A stretch of DNA of 29,614 bases, from positions 1-29,614 of the forward strand of contig CAYREE010000010.1 of the NCBI GenBank assembly GCA_964423225.1, in the 5' to 3' direction. Source of the stretch: CAYREE01 sp964423225 (GTDB taxonomy: Archaea > Altiarchaeota > Altiarchaeia > IMC4 > SCGC-AAA252-I15). A program made the position numbers and the translations under genes. This document shows positions 21,014 through 28,347 of the stretch, one piece after another (position 1 is the stretch's first letter; each line of letters starts with the position of its first letter). The notes below the pieces were generated by a model. It was not told the DNA's origin, made no database searches, and saw only the letters and a list, made by a program, of their open reading frames with translations.

Positions 21014-22431
21014 CTGGATTAATGATGGGTGATTATAACTCGATCGGTGATGATTTATCCACTTATTTTTTCCCTGTTCGTGGAATATCAATGTATCCTA
21101 TCCTTAAGCCTAATGATACTGTTATTGTCAAAGAGTATGGGATTAAAAAACCAGTTGTCGGTGATATCATCGCATATGAGGATCACTATTTTGTTATTTC
21201 CCATCGAGTAATTGAAGTTATTAACCGGGACAATCAGGTGTTTTACAAAACGAAGGGGGATAATAATAGGAATGAAGATCAGGTTGTAGTTGAAGCCTCG
21301 CAGATATTAGGGAAGGTTAGAATGGTAGTACGAAACAAGGCTTTCATAGATCCCTATGATTATTCACCTACTTTTAAACAAGTTTTATCGACAAGGATAT
21401 CCTCTTTATTCTATTTTTTAACCGGATTTCTACAATCTCTGTTTCTCATCAGCTTCCAGAATTCTATCTTTTACAAATGTACTATTGGTACCATTATTAC
21501 AAAATTGATCAAGGATAAATTTAATCTAGAATTATACTTGGTGAACTCCGATAGGGATTTATCCACTTATGGTATGGAAGGTATATCTATGAATGATATT
21601 AAAAAATCTGATGAGATAATGGGTAGGCTTTCAAATGCCTGCCGGATACGTCTGGTTGCCTTTGTTAAAGGTAGGATTGTGGGAAATTTGGATGTTTTCA
21701 GGCAGGATCTTGATAATCTAAAAAAGGATATCTGGGTGGTGTATGATTATAATATCAAGGCAAGATATATGGGATCAATAATCTCTGGACAACTATTATC
21801 TGTATTATCCCATCTACTATCCAGGATTGGCTATCGTCATATATACTTATACATATCCGGNNNNNNNNNNGAGTCCGAATGTAAATCATTGTTAGAAAAA
21901 AAACTAGGTGTTTATAAGCCTTCCAAGGATGATGGCAACTGGGTTTATTATCCGGTTATATACCGGAGAAAATCGTTTAAGATGTTTGTATATCAAAAAA
22001 TTGCCAACATATTCTCTCTAGTCCAGTCGTCTGGAACCTACCGTAGACACATCAAAAAGATTTACAGGCCAAAACTAGTTTATGATGGTGGGGAAGGTCT
22101 TTCTAATCGCAATAAAAAAACATTAAAATTTTCCGTGAAAAATAGCTGGTTTACTGTCGGTTGGGTGTATTTCACAACAAATGGGGAAAGTGAGTGGAAG
22201 GCGCATGGTCTAACTGTGAGATCACCCTACAGGGGATTAGGCATAGGAGAAAGACTCATGTCTGAGGTATTAAACTACTGTAAAAAGAAGAATATAGCCT
22301 CAGTTTTGATTAATGTTAGGAAAGATAATACTATAGCATTGGGATTATATGAAAAGATTGGATTTGAGCGGATTAAAGAAGTTGATGATTGTGTTTATAA
22401 TCCTGATTTTCGTCTAGAATATCGGTTTTAA
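21010..22431 (+). CDS. S26-type peptidase fused to GNAT acetyltransferase domains
   Basis: The N-terminal ~110 residues match signal-peptidase I-like S26 domains: Ser27 in RGISMYP, His65 in ISHRV and a GDNNRNEDQV segment. There is no leading membrane helix, though a hydrophobic stretch occurs at ~125-150. Residues ~210-310 look like a divergent GNAT (LVAFVKGRIVGNLDVF, then GSIISGQLLSVLSHLLSRIGYRHIYLYI). The last ~90 residues are a clear GNAT with RSPYRGLGIGERL (404-416). A 10-N gap lies inside the middle domain, so length and frame there are uncertain. It converges with the radical SAM gene, a context that suggests peptide processing. Confidence 0.75.
   Translation: MTGLMMGDYNSIGDDLSTYFFPVRGISMYPILKPNDTVIVKEYGIKKPVVGDIIAYEDHYFVISHRVIEVINRDNQVFYKTKGDNNRNEDQVVVEASQILGKVRMVVRNKAFIDPYDYSPTFKQVLSTRISSLFYFLTGFLQSLFLISFQNSIFYKCTIGTIITKLIKDKFNLELYLVNSDRDLSTYGMEGISMNDIKKSDEIMGRLSNACRIRLVAFVKGRIVGNLDVFRQDLDNLKKDIWVVYDYNIKARYMGSIISGQLLSVLSHLLSRIGYRHIYLYISXXXXESECKSLLEKKLGVYKPSKDDGNWVYYPVIYRRKSFKMFVYQKIANIFSLVQSSGTYRRHIKKIYRPKLVYDGGEGLSNRNKKTLKFSVKNSWFTVGWVYFTTNGESEWKAHGLTVRSPYRGLGIGERLMSEVLNYCKKKNIASVLINVRKDNTIALGLYEKIGFERIKEVDDCVYNPDFRLEYRF
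21861..21870. other. Assembly gap (10 N)
   Basis: Ten undetermined bases inside the S26-GNAT gene. Ten is a common placeholder, so the true gap size is unknown. The flanking reading frames stay open across it as written. Confidence 0.99.
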
Positions 22432-23507
22432 AGTAGCTTTATCCCCATTTCATCCAGTACTTTGGTGTATGCTTTTACCTTAGTCTTTATTGGATTGCAG
22501 TTTAGGTCTGATCGTTTTTCTATCTCGCCTTTATCTAATAGGAGGGATGCGGGACAGATACTGCATTCTGATGCATATTCACAATTAAAGCATTCTGGAA
22601 TGTCACTTAATCGAGAATCTCTCAGTAGATTAATCAATTTTGAGGTTTCCCATATCTCCTTTAGGCTTTTATCCCTTATGTTATTCTCTTTATCCTTTAG
22701 CAAAATGCATGGGGCAACATCTCCAACTGGAGATATACAACAAGAGTTTTTACCTCCCCCACAGAATCCGATATTCTTTTTATCAATTAATTTTTGTTTA
22801 TTATTCTCTTTATCCTTTTTAAGTTTTTCCTCGAGTTTTTCCAGATCCCATCCTTTCAACATGTTCCTGTAGAATAAGAGATAGTCGTCATAATCCATCA
22901 TATGTTCTATATTATCTGTCGTACCGTCCATTCTCGGACATATTTTTATTGAATATGAGAGAAATGCACCATTTTTTTCTACAAGTTTTTTTATATTCTG
23001 TAAATCTTTCACATTTTCTTTCATCACTGAACAACATGATCTGATCCTGATATTTCGTTTTACCAATAGTTGTTGAGCCTTAACTGTCTTTTCAAAGGAT
23101 CCTTTGACTCCTGTGATACGATCGTGTATTTCAGCCTTACTTCCATGTAGGCTGATATGAACAGCTTTAGGTGATAATCCCGCTATTTTGTCTGCTATTT
23201 CTTCGTCTATTAATGTCCCATTCGTCTTTAATATCAATACGAACCTATTTTTTGCGTGTTCTGCAATCTGGAAAAAATCATTTCTAGTAAGTATCTCACC
23301 GCCAGTAAGTGTTAGTATGAAGAATCCCAGCTCATATCCTTGGTCAATGACGTCTTTCCATTCATTGGTTGTTAATTCCGCTCTCTTGTCACTGCATGTA
23401 TAGCAGTGCACACAATTTATATTGCACTTATTGGTCAAACTGAGTGTTAGACTATACGGGATGTTTTCAGTAACCGTTTTTTTTAGAATATTATATTTAA
23501 TACTCAT
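22428..23507 (-). CDS. Radical SAM/SPASM peptide-modifying enzyme
   Basis: This 359-residue enzyme has the radical SAM cluster motif CNINCVHC (Cys28, Cys32, Cys35) and the SAM-binding TLTGGEI (67-72). A C-terminal SPASM-type Cys set (Cys249, 256, 257, 267, 306, 309, 315, 318, 337) would hold auxiliary Fe-S clusters. SPASM enzymes of this kind install thioether or C-C crosslinks in ribosomal peptides. It starts one base after the PqqD-like stop. The two small three-Cys peptides encoded upstream are the likely substrates. Its last four bases overlap the convergent S26-GNAT gene. Confidence 0.92.
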   Translation of the reverse strand: MSIKYNILKKTVTENIPYSLTLSLTNKCNINCVHCYTCSDKRAELTTNEWKDVIDQGYELGFFILTLTGGEILTRNDFFQIAEHAKNRFVLILKTNGTLIDEEIADKIAGLSPKAVHISLHGSKAEIHDRITGVKGSFEKTVKAQQLLVKRNIRIRSCCSVMKENVKDLQNIKKLVEKNGAFLSYSIKICPRMDGTTDNIEHMMDYDDYLLFYRNMLKGWDLEKLEEKLKKDKENNKQKLIDKKNIGFCGGGKNSCCISPVGDVAPCILLKDKENNIRDKSLKEIWETSKLINLLRDSRLSDIPECFNCEYASECSICPASLLLDKGEIEKRSDLNCNPIKTKVKAYTKVLDEMGIKLL

Positions 23508-23508
23508 C

Positions 23509-23775
23509 TTATTCTGAGATGATGTTTATCTTTAAGCATTTCTCAACGAATTCTTGGACATCATCCTTTGCAGTATCCTGGTCAACATCGAATTCTTCGG
23601 TTATCTTGACTATTATTTCTTTAATCGTGGTTTTCCCATCTAAAAGATCCCAGATTCTCGTTCCGACTTCATTGATGCTCATAATTTTGTCATCTTTGGA
23701 TGAAACAAGTATGGCGTTCCCGTCTATAATCCTGTAGACTATCTCAGGGTTTTTTTGGAAGATTTCTTCAAGCAT
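23509..23775 (-). CDS. PqqD-like RiPP recognition protein
   Basis: The 88-residue protein fits the PqqD family: IIDGNAILVSSKDDKIMSIN, the NEVGTRIWDLLDGKTTIKEI motif and a final helix. PqqD-type domains (RRE) bind the leader of a precursor peptide and hand it to a radical SAM partner. Here it probably binds the shared leader of the two small peptides. It overlaps the upstream kinase-like gene by 8 bases and is one base from the radical SAM gene, so the three proteins are translationally coupled. Confidence 0.92.
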   Translation of the reverse strand: MLEEIFQKNPEIVYRIIDGNAILVSSKDDKIMSINEVGTRIWDLLDGKTTIKEIIVKITEEFDVDQDTAKDDVQEFVEKCLKINIISE

Positions 23776-24712
23776 CTATACACCTCCAGAAACTATCATC
23801 TTTTTTAAAATTAAGTACTCTAACATTATTTAATGAGATTATCTCCTCCAATAAGTCAAGGATCTTATTTATGTGTTTTTTTTCACGTGTGAAAAACATG
23901 GATACTCCGATGAGTAATCGAAGCTTTTCAGATTTGCTGATTTCTTCAATATAGCTCTTATCGTTTTTATTGATAAAGAAGATGTTTTTCAGTGGATATG
24001 AACTTCTTACATCCTTCTTTTCTTTATACATCCCTCCGAATGGGGATTCATAGACTCTTACCCCATCATCAACAATCTTTACTATTGATATTTCATCATT
24101 CATTATCTTCTTGTCTGTCGAAAGTTTGGCGATGGTTGTTTTACCACTTCTAGACTCTCCAGCAAACAAGTGTGTTTTATCCTTGTATACTATGCTTGAA
24201 GCATGTAGTATTACAGCTTTTTTTTCAATCAGGATATTTGAGTATATGAGGCGTATCACCGAGATTATCTCTCTGATTATATTATCATAATCTCTACCTG
24301 CTAGCTGGTATATTGAAGCTGTCTTATCTATTATATCAATTATCCCCACGTATTGTTCACATCTTATGATTGTCTCATGGTCTTTGGTATGGATGTATAT
24401 GATTCTATTTGTCCCTTTTTTATTCGTTCTTTTTTCCCTACATTTCTTATCTGCAAAATGTTCTAGATCCATACTAGGGAACATGTATTCAAATGAATTA
24501 TAATCATTTTTAGAAATTCTTTTGTCAATCTCGTTCATCTGTTTTTTTAATTCGTTAATGTCATTAAGTCTTATAGATAGTTTAAAATCAGATTGTCGAT
24601 CAGTGAAGATAAAGGATTTGAATTCTTCAGTAATTCTTTTTATTATCTGTTTGTCATCACAATTTATTTGAAGCCGTGTTTCACATACCTCGATGATTGT
24701 TTTCGAAGACAT
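23768..24712 (-). CDS. HPr kinase-like ATPase of a peptide-modification cassette
   Basis: The 314-residue protein has a divergent N-terminal part and a C-terminal HprK-like nucleotide-binding domain: AVILHASSIVYKDKTHLFAGE, Walker A GESRSGKT (185-192) and MNDE (204-207). No sugar-transport system genes lie nearby. HprK-like proteins occur in RiPP clusters, where some phosphorylate the peptide; others have no known role. The closest layout I recall is the ScmC protein of the SynChlorMet cassette, but this is from memory. It starts 30 bases after the first precursor gene and overlaps PqqD by 8 bases. Confidence 0.8.
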   Translation of the reverse strand: MSSKTIIEVCETRLQINCDDKQIIKRITEEFKSFIFTDRQSDFKLSIRLNDINELKKQMNEIDKRISKNDYNSFEYMFPSMDLEHFADKKCREKRTNKKGTNRIIYIHTKDHETIIRCEQYVGIIDIIDKTASIYQLAGRDYDNIIREIISVIRLIYSNILIEKKAVILHASSIVYKDKTHLFAGESRSGKTTIAKLSTDKKIMNDEISIVKIVDDGVRVYESPFGGMYKEKKDVRSSYPLKNIFFINKNDKSYIEEISKSEKLRLLIGVSMFFTREKKHINKILDLLEEIISLNNVRVLNFKKDDSFWRCIDA

Positions 24713-24742
24713 TGTAGGAATTATTTTTTGCGCAGAGATTAT

Positions 24743-24892
24743 TTATACAGAAAGATCTGCATAATCACAGTTTATTACAAGATCACATGATGATGAACCT
24801 ACGTTAAATGTTTCAGTGCATCCTCCGATGAGTTCCCAGCCAGTATATGGTTCGACTTTTACATCTGGTTTTTCATACTTTCTTTTTGTCAT
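24743..24892 (-). CDS. Putative RiPP precursor peptide 1 (49 residues)
   Basis: The peptide begins MTKRKYEKPD and continues to a WELIGGC motif; residues 1-25 are identical to precursor 2. The following part (26-49) differs, with Cys25, Cys36 and Cys42 and the end CDYADLSV. The KYEKP segment resembles leader motifs bound by PqqD-type domains, and GG before Cys25 is a plausible cleavage site. This gives a leader of 24 and a core of 25 residues. It is the gene directly before the HprK-like, PqqD-like and radical SAM genes. It is too small for routine gene calling but is supported by its paralogue and a conserved upstream box. Confidence 0.85.
   Translation of the reverse strand: MTKRKYEKPDVKVEPYTGWELIGGCTETFNVGSSSCDLVINCDYADLSV
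24817..24892 (-). repeat. 76-bp direct repeat, copy in precursor 1
   Basis: This block encodes the precursor leader through the GGC codons and is identical over 76 bases to 25132-25207, 315 bp away. Similarity continues at a lower level ~20 bases upstream of each ATG. The exact identity of the leader DNA against divergent cores points to recent duplication or gene conversion. Confidence 0.95.
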
Positions 24893-24924
24893 GATAACCT
24901 ATTATAAACTAGGGTAAATATGCA

Positions 24925-24932
24925 TAAATATG
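24925..24932 (-). promoter_or_regulatory. TATA-like box of precursor 1
   Basis: CATATTTA on the minus strand lies exactly 32 bases before the precursor 1 ATG; a second copy of the box lies at 24915-24922. A start ~25 bases downstream leaves a leader of under 10 bases containing AGGTTATC. The same box at the same distance precedes precursor 2, suggesting each peptide gene has its own promoter. Confidence 0.5.
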
Positions 24933-25048
24933 TGATATTGGTCTGATTAAATTTTTTTTTCCTGAATATGGTCGACTGTAAACCTGTAGCTATATAGTTT
25001 TATTAATCAGGAATATTTCTATCGGTTTTTACAACACTGTTGTTATTG

Positions 25049-25207
25049 TTATACTGAAAGATCCCACCATTCACATGAGAAAGTCATAGTACATGCAGGA
25101 TCCTCAGAACCAAGATTTGTTCCAAAGCTACTGCATCCTCCGATGAGTTCCCAGCCAGTATATGGTTCGACTTTTACATCTGGTTTTTCATACTTTCTTT
25201 TTGTCAT
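25049..25207 (-). CDS. Putative RiPP precursor peptide 2 (52 residues)
   Basis: This is a paralogue of precursor 1 lying first in the operon. Residues 1-25 are identical to it at both protein and DNA level. The core differs: Cys25, Cys39 and Cys45, with C1-C2 spacing of 13 instead of 10, C2-C3 spacing of 5 in both, and the end CEWWDLSV. The conserved three Cys and C-terminal DLSV, against otherwise free variation, suggest the cysteines are modified by the radical SAM enzyme. A TAAATATG box (minus-strand CATATTTA) lies 32 bases before the ATG, as in precursor 1. Confidence 0.85.
   Translation of the reverse strand: MTKRKYEKPDVKVEPYTGWELIGGCSSFGTNLGSEDPACTMTFSCEWWDLSV
25132..25207 (-). repeat. 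76-bp direct repeat, copy in precursor 2
   Basis: Second copy of the leader-coding block, identical to 24817-24892. Synonymous positions are unchanged too, so the match is not only protein-level selection. Confidence 0.95.
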
Positions 25208-25239
25208 AATAGCCTATTAAAATCTAGGATAGCTACGTT

Positions 25240-25247
25240 TAAATATG
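25240..25247 (-). promoter_or_regulatory. TATA-like box of precursor 2
   Basis: CATATTTA on the minus strand, 32 bases before the precursor 2 ATG, matching the box of precursor 1 in sequence and distance. This is probably the main promoter of the five-gene operon. Confidence 0.5.
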
Positions 25248-25487
25248 TTCAATACGCCTAATATCGCTGTTTTTCAAGTATTCAGCCTTCTAATGATTTT
25301 TATTAATTTGTGTAATCTGGTCTTCGTGTTCTCTCTTGTTCCCTATAGTTCTAATCCCTCTTTTTATAGTGTTCTCGTGATGCCTTATCTATCGAACAAC
25401 CAACCTCACCCACCCAAATGAGTGCGGGAAAAGCATGATAAGGGGTGTGTGTCACCAATGGTATGGACAAGGGGGGAACAAAAGCCT

Positions 25488-25517
25488 TCGCTCCTATACG
25501 GGGGTGTATGGGAGCGA
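25488..25517 (+). other. Strong 12-bp hairpin
   Basis: TCGCTCCTATAC (25488-25499) pairs with GTATGGGAGCGA (25506-25517) through 11 Watson-Crick pairs and one G-U, around a GGGGGT loop. No T-tract follows, so it is not a simple terminator. It may be part of a structured RNA. Confidence 0.6.
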
Positions 25518-25533
25518 GGGTAATATTCATAGA

Positions 25534-25606
25534 GTGGTCATGGGTGGAATATCTCCTAGGGTGGTCTTGGCTGAATACTTCATATGGGGTGGTCTTGGCT
25601 GATTTA
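25534..25606 (+). repeat. Three degenerate ~28-bp tandem repeats
   Basis: GTGGTCATGGGTGGAATA (25534), GTGGTCTTGGCTGAATA (25561) and GTGGTCTTGGCTGATTTA (25589) recur with 27-28 base spacing. The last two share GGGTGGTCTTGGCTGA exactly (25559-25574 and 25587-25602). The period is not a multiple of 3 between the last two copies, so this is a DNA-level repeat and not a protein repeat. Confidence 0.7.
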
Positions 25607-25612
25607 ACGACA

Positions 25613-25768
25613 ATGAAAAAGAATGTATTTGATGCGCGGATGGTTGGAATGAATGAATCAAAGTTTATACTGGGAGAGGATGACAAGTCATTGGAGAATA
25701 TGTTATTGATCCATGAGAATATGTTCAACCTAATGCATTCAATACTCTTTAACACGGTCGACGTATAA
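25613..25768 (+). CDS. Doubtful 51-residue ORF
   Basis: The frame begins MKKNVFDARMVGMNESKF, ends HSILFNTVDV, and has a protein-like balance of acidic, hydrophobic and Asn residues. It stops 10 bases before the lamin-tail gene. No clear ribosome-binding site or TATA box precedes it. The longer frame from 25445 runs through the repeats and hairpin and looks non-coding. It may be a small gene or the end of a decayed one. Confidence 0.2.
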   Translation: MKKNVFDARMVGMNESKFILGEDDKSLENMLLIHENMFNLMHSILFNTVDV

Positions 25769-25778
25769 CTATTATTCC

Positions 25779-26858
25779 ATGGTGAAGTGCATGATACGGC
25801 AATTAACAACGATATTCAAGGCAGCGAAGGTGGCATTATTCCTGGCTGCCATAACTGCTGTGATGCTTCTATCCATGAAGTCTTTTATCTCCTGGCGTAT
25901 ATCAAGCCCTGATAATAAGAGTGCTGGTCGGAGTGATGATGTTGGTTTAAACGAGCTTCTGCTTGACCCTTCAACATATGGGTTTCAGGATGGATTCATC
26001 GAACTTTATAACCGGGGAGATAAGCCTGTTGACATTGATGGCTGGAGGATATATACTTCAGGAGGCTCTCAGGGACTATCTGGAACAGTGGGTGTAAAAG
26101 GATTTCTCGTTTTTTATTCAGGTATCGCTGATCATCCTTCACGGGAAGTCCATTTAAAAAATAGGAAAGGATTGTTGGTTGATACTTATAGTCTTGATAT
26201 CCGGCCTAGAGGTGTCTCTGTTGGGCGTAGTCCTGATGGTTCGGAATCGTGGATTGGTTTTGAGTATCCTACACCCGGTGCTCCTAACACAGTCTCTTAT
26301 CAGACTAGTACAACTGGTACTTTACCTGAATGTTTTGTCAATGAATTTTATAGTGTCCAGGAGAATATGGTAGATCAGGGTTTTACTGGTGATTCTTACA
26401 AGTTCTGCAATTCATATTCAGAACAAGTTGCTAAGCTTGATCCTGTGATCAAGAAGAAGGTGGCTGAGACAAAGGATAAAGAACTACGCTCAAATATCGT
26501 CAGAGAGGTTGCGCAGAGGGATGTTGCCGCCAAGCGTGAGAAAAGAGTGCTTACACTCACTATTTCTGATTCGCAGCTTCTCAACACATTTACTGGGTTT
26601 CTCAGCCCGGAGTTCATTAAGCTTGGATTGGATGGTGAGATCAAGGCGATGAACAAGAAGTTCAAGGCGATGATATATGATATCATGAATAATGGGGCAA
26701 GCGGGGAGAAGCACGAGTTGAAGCTACAATTAGAATACTATCTTAAAGACAAGGATGATGGTGGAATAAGGATTTTAAAACTTGATCCCGATGACGTGAG
26801 AATGTTGCTTGTAGACGGTAAGTCTAATGAAGAGATTGTGTTTGAACTATCAAAATAG
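25779..26858 (+). CDS. Membrane-anchored lamin-tail-domain protein
   Basis: The 359-residue protein has an N-terminal hydrophobic anchor or signal (KVALFLAAITAVMLLSM, ~17-33). A lamin-tail domain follows (about 56-165): LNELLLDPSTYGFQDGFIELYNRG, DIDGWRIYT, and GFEYPTPGAPN at its end. Prokaryotic lamin-tail domains are extracellular beta-sandwiches, often on secreted or surface proteins. The C-terminal ~190 residues are charged and helical (VKKKVAETKDKELRSNIVREV) and match nothing I know. ATG 25791 is an alternative start. The gene ends 9 bases from the convergent protease stop. Confidence 0.78.
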   Translation: MVKCMIRQLTTIFKAAKVALFLAAITAVMLLSMKSFISWRISSPDNKSAGRSDDVGLNELLLDPSTYGFQDGFIELYNRGDKPVDIDGWRIYTSGGSQGLSGTVGVKGFLVFYSGIADHPSREVHLKNRKGLLVDTYSLDIRPRGVSVGRSPDGSESWIGFEYPTPGAPNTVSYQTSTTGTLPECFVNEFYSVQENMVDQGFTGDSYKFCNSYSEQVAKLDPVIKKKVAETKDKELRSNIVREVAQRDVAAKREKRVLTLTISDSQLLNTFTGFLSPEFIKLGLDGEIKAMNKKFKAMIYDIMNNGASGEKHELKLQLEYYLKDKDDGGIRILKLDPDDVRMLLVDGKSNEEIVFELSK

Positions 26859-26867
26859 GTTATTTTT

Positions 26868-28325
26868 CTACATACATCTCTTTGCTGCACATCTATACTT
26901 CTTTCCACAATTATGCTTCTTGTATACTGCCTTGTTGACATTATTACAAATGGCTTCGAGCAGTTTTTTCTTGTTTTTACATTTGTCTTGTATTGATACA
27001 AGGCTGTCTATCGCCCATCCTAGGTTCCTGTATTGATCATTTAAATTAATGTCTGTGTCTGTGCATGGATCGGAGGATTTGACACATTGGCCTAACTCGC
27101 ATTTTCCCCTGCATTTTTTCTTCTTGTATTTGGCCTTCTTTTTCTTGCAGTACGCTTCTTTTAATCTTTTTCTTCCCTTGCATTTATCCTCTTTTACTGC
27201 ATTAATGCCTGAGGCTATGCCAAAGACATCGAATATCTTTCCTCCGTCAGTGTCTGTGCACTTGTCGGTCGGTAGGGTTGTTGAGGTTGATATGGTTGTT
27301 CCCGTTGTGGTTGGGGTTGTTTCGCCTACTGAAGCATAGCTGGTAAAGAACCTGTATTCCAGGCAGCTTCCTATCTTCATCTTTATGTATCCTTGTTCTC
27401 CCCATCCGGTACCCCAACTATTCTTTACTATCCAGTAGTAGTCGTCATCTTCTTTTCCCCATCCGACTATGGCGGTAGAGTGTAGAGAATTGCATCCTGT
27501 GCACTCGTATATCCCTCCAGTATATGCAAGGAATCCGTTGTCAACACAGTGGTCGATGGCAACGGGTCCATAGTTATATATCGCGTTTTTTATCTGGTCG
27601 TATGGTGTATATGGATTCATTATCCCCGTATCATTTGGTTTAAATAGTGTAGTGGGATTATCGCATTTATCACTGCAAGCCAGGTCATCTGCGGCATATG
27701 GAAAGCATGCTTCGTCGACTACACCCCGCATTTGAAGGTATCCTCCACCAAAAAGGAGGTTCACCCATCCTCCCATACAGCCGTGAGCGAAAGCTGTGCA
27801 TGATACCAGCTCTTGTTCTGATAGGTCGAGCTCTGTTCCGTCATATTTTTTCTTTACACCTTCAAGGACTGCTACGCTTGCAAATGCCCAGCAGCTCCCA
27901 CAGAGTCCCTGGTCTTTTACTGGTGTCACTGCATTTTGGTCTCTTAGGTCGAAGTTGGTTGGGAATGCACTTGAGCCTGGGTTTAATGATGCTGGAGGAT
28001 TCTCTGAAAATGCAGGGGGTGTTCCTGGCACTCCGAATAGCCTTGCCCTGTATTCATCGGGTAGTAGGAACTTGTCTGTGTATCCGACAGAATATCTTAA
28101 TCCTTTATCCTGTATTTCCTGTTGTATCGTCTGCATCTCGTCGACTCTTTTTACTCTCAGGGCGCTGGGTAATGACATTAGTTTGGCAACATCGTTTGAT
28201 GAGATGCCTTTAGCTAGTAGGTCATTTTCAGAATAGTCGGTGGGTGGGTCTTGTGCGGATGCATTGGATAATATGATAAATAGGATCAATATTATACTGA
28301 TTGATCCTTTACCGAGTGATTTCAT
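26868..28325 (-). CDS. Secreted papain-family (C1A) cysteine protease with two Cys-rich modules
   Basis: This 485-residue preproprotein has a signal peptide (1-24, ending NASAQ), a propeptide-like region to ~120, and a papain catalytic domain (~121-335). Active-site residues are Gln139, Cys145 (GLCGSCWAF), His282 (LHSTAIVGWG) and Asn302 (KNSWGTGWGE). A Thr-rich linker (~337-352) leads to module 1 (Cys356 TDTDGG ... Cys414) and a more divergent module 2 (Cys421 to Cys484). Lys-rich runs in the modules may bind acidic surfaces. It probably degrades protein outside the cell. It lies 22 bases downstream of a paralogue in the same direction. Confidence 0.93.
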   Translation of the reverse strand: MKSLGKGSISIILILFIILSNASAQDPPTDYSENDLLAKGISSNDVAKLMSLPSALRVKRVDEMQTIQQEIQDKGLRYSVGYTDKFLLPDEYRARLFGVPGTPPAFSENPPASLNPGSSAFPTNFDLRDQNAVTPVKDQGLCGSCWAFASVAVLEGVKKKYDGTELDLSEQELVSCTAFAHGCMGGWVNLLFGGGYLQMRGVVDEACFPYAADDLACSDKCDNPTTLFKPNDTGIMNPYTPYDQIKNAIYNYGPVAIDHCVDNGFLAYTGGIYECTGCNSLHSTAIVGWGKEDDDYYWIVKNSWGTGWGEQGYIKMKIGSCLEYRFFTSYASVGETTPTTTGTTISTSTTLPTDKCTDTDGGKIFDVFGIASGINAVKEDKCKGRKRLKEAYCKKKKAKYKKKKCRGKCELGQCVKSSDPCTDTDINLNDQYRNLGWAIDSLVSIQDKCKNKKKLLEAICNNVNKAVYKKHNCGKKYRCAAKRCM

Positions 28326-28347
28326 GGTATTATATTTTTTTTTCTAA

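Larger units (their letters stand above)
25208..25778. other. Gene-poor intergenic region with hairpins and short repeats
   Basis: About 570 bases lie between precursor 2 and the lamin-tail protein. The left part (to ~25370) is AT-rich and holds the precursor promoter. The middle (25381-25610) is richer in G+C, with G-runs on the plus strand. It contains an inverted repeat CCTTATC/GATAAGG (25383-25389, 25437-25443), a 12-bp hairpin at 25488-25517 and a short tandem repeat at 25534-25606. Open frames exist on both strands but none looks clearly coding; a possible small one is listed at 25613. The region may encode an RNA or be a degraded gene. Confidence 0.5.

Noticed and set aside
22428..25207. 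Lasso-peptide cluster
   Set aside because: The KYEKP leader and PqqD-like protein fit, but there is no asparagine-synthetase-like cyclase and no transglutaminase-like protease; a radical SAM enzyme takes their place.
24743..25207. CRISPR-like repeat
   Set aside because: There are only two copies of a 76-base repeat, both inside coding frames starting at ATG; no short repeat-spacer array is present.
25351..25809. Minus-strand 152-residue ORF
   Set aside because: It crosses the hairpin and tandem repeats, overlaps the start of the lamin-tail gene and has no recognisable motif or start signal.
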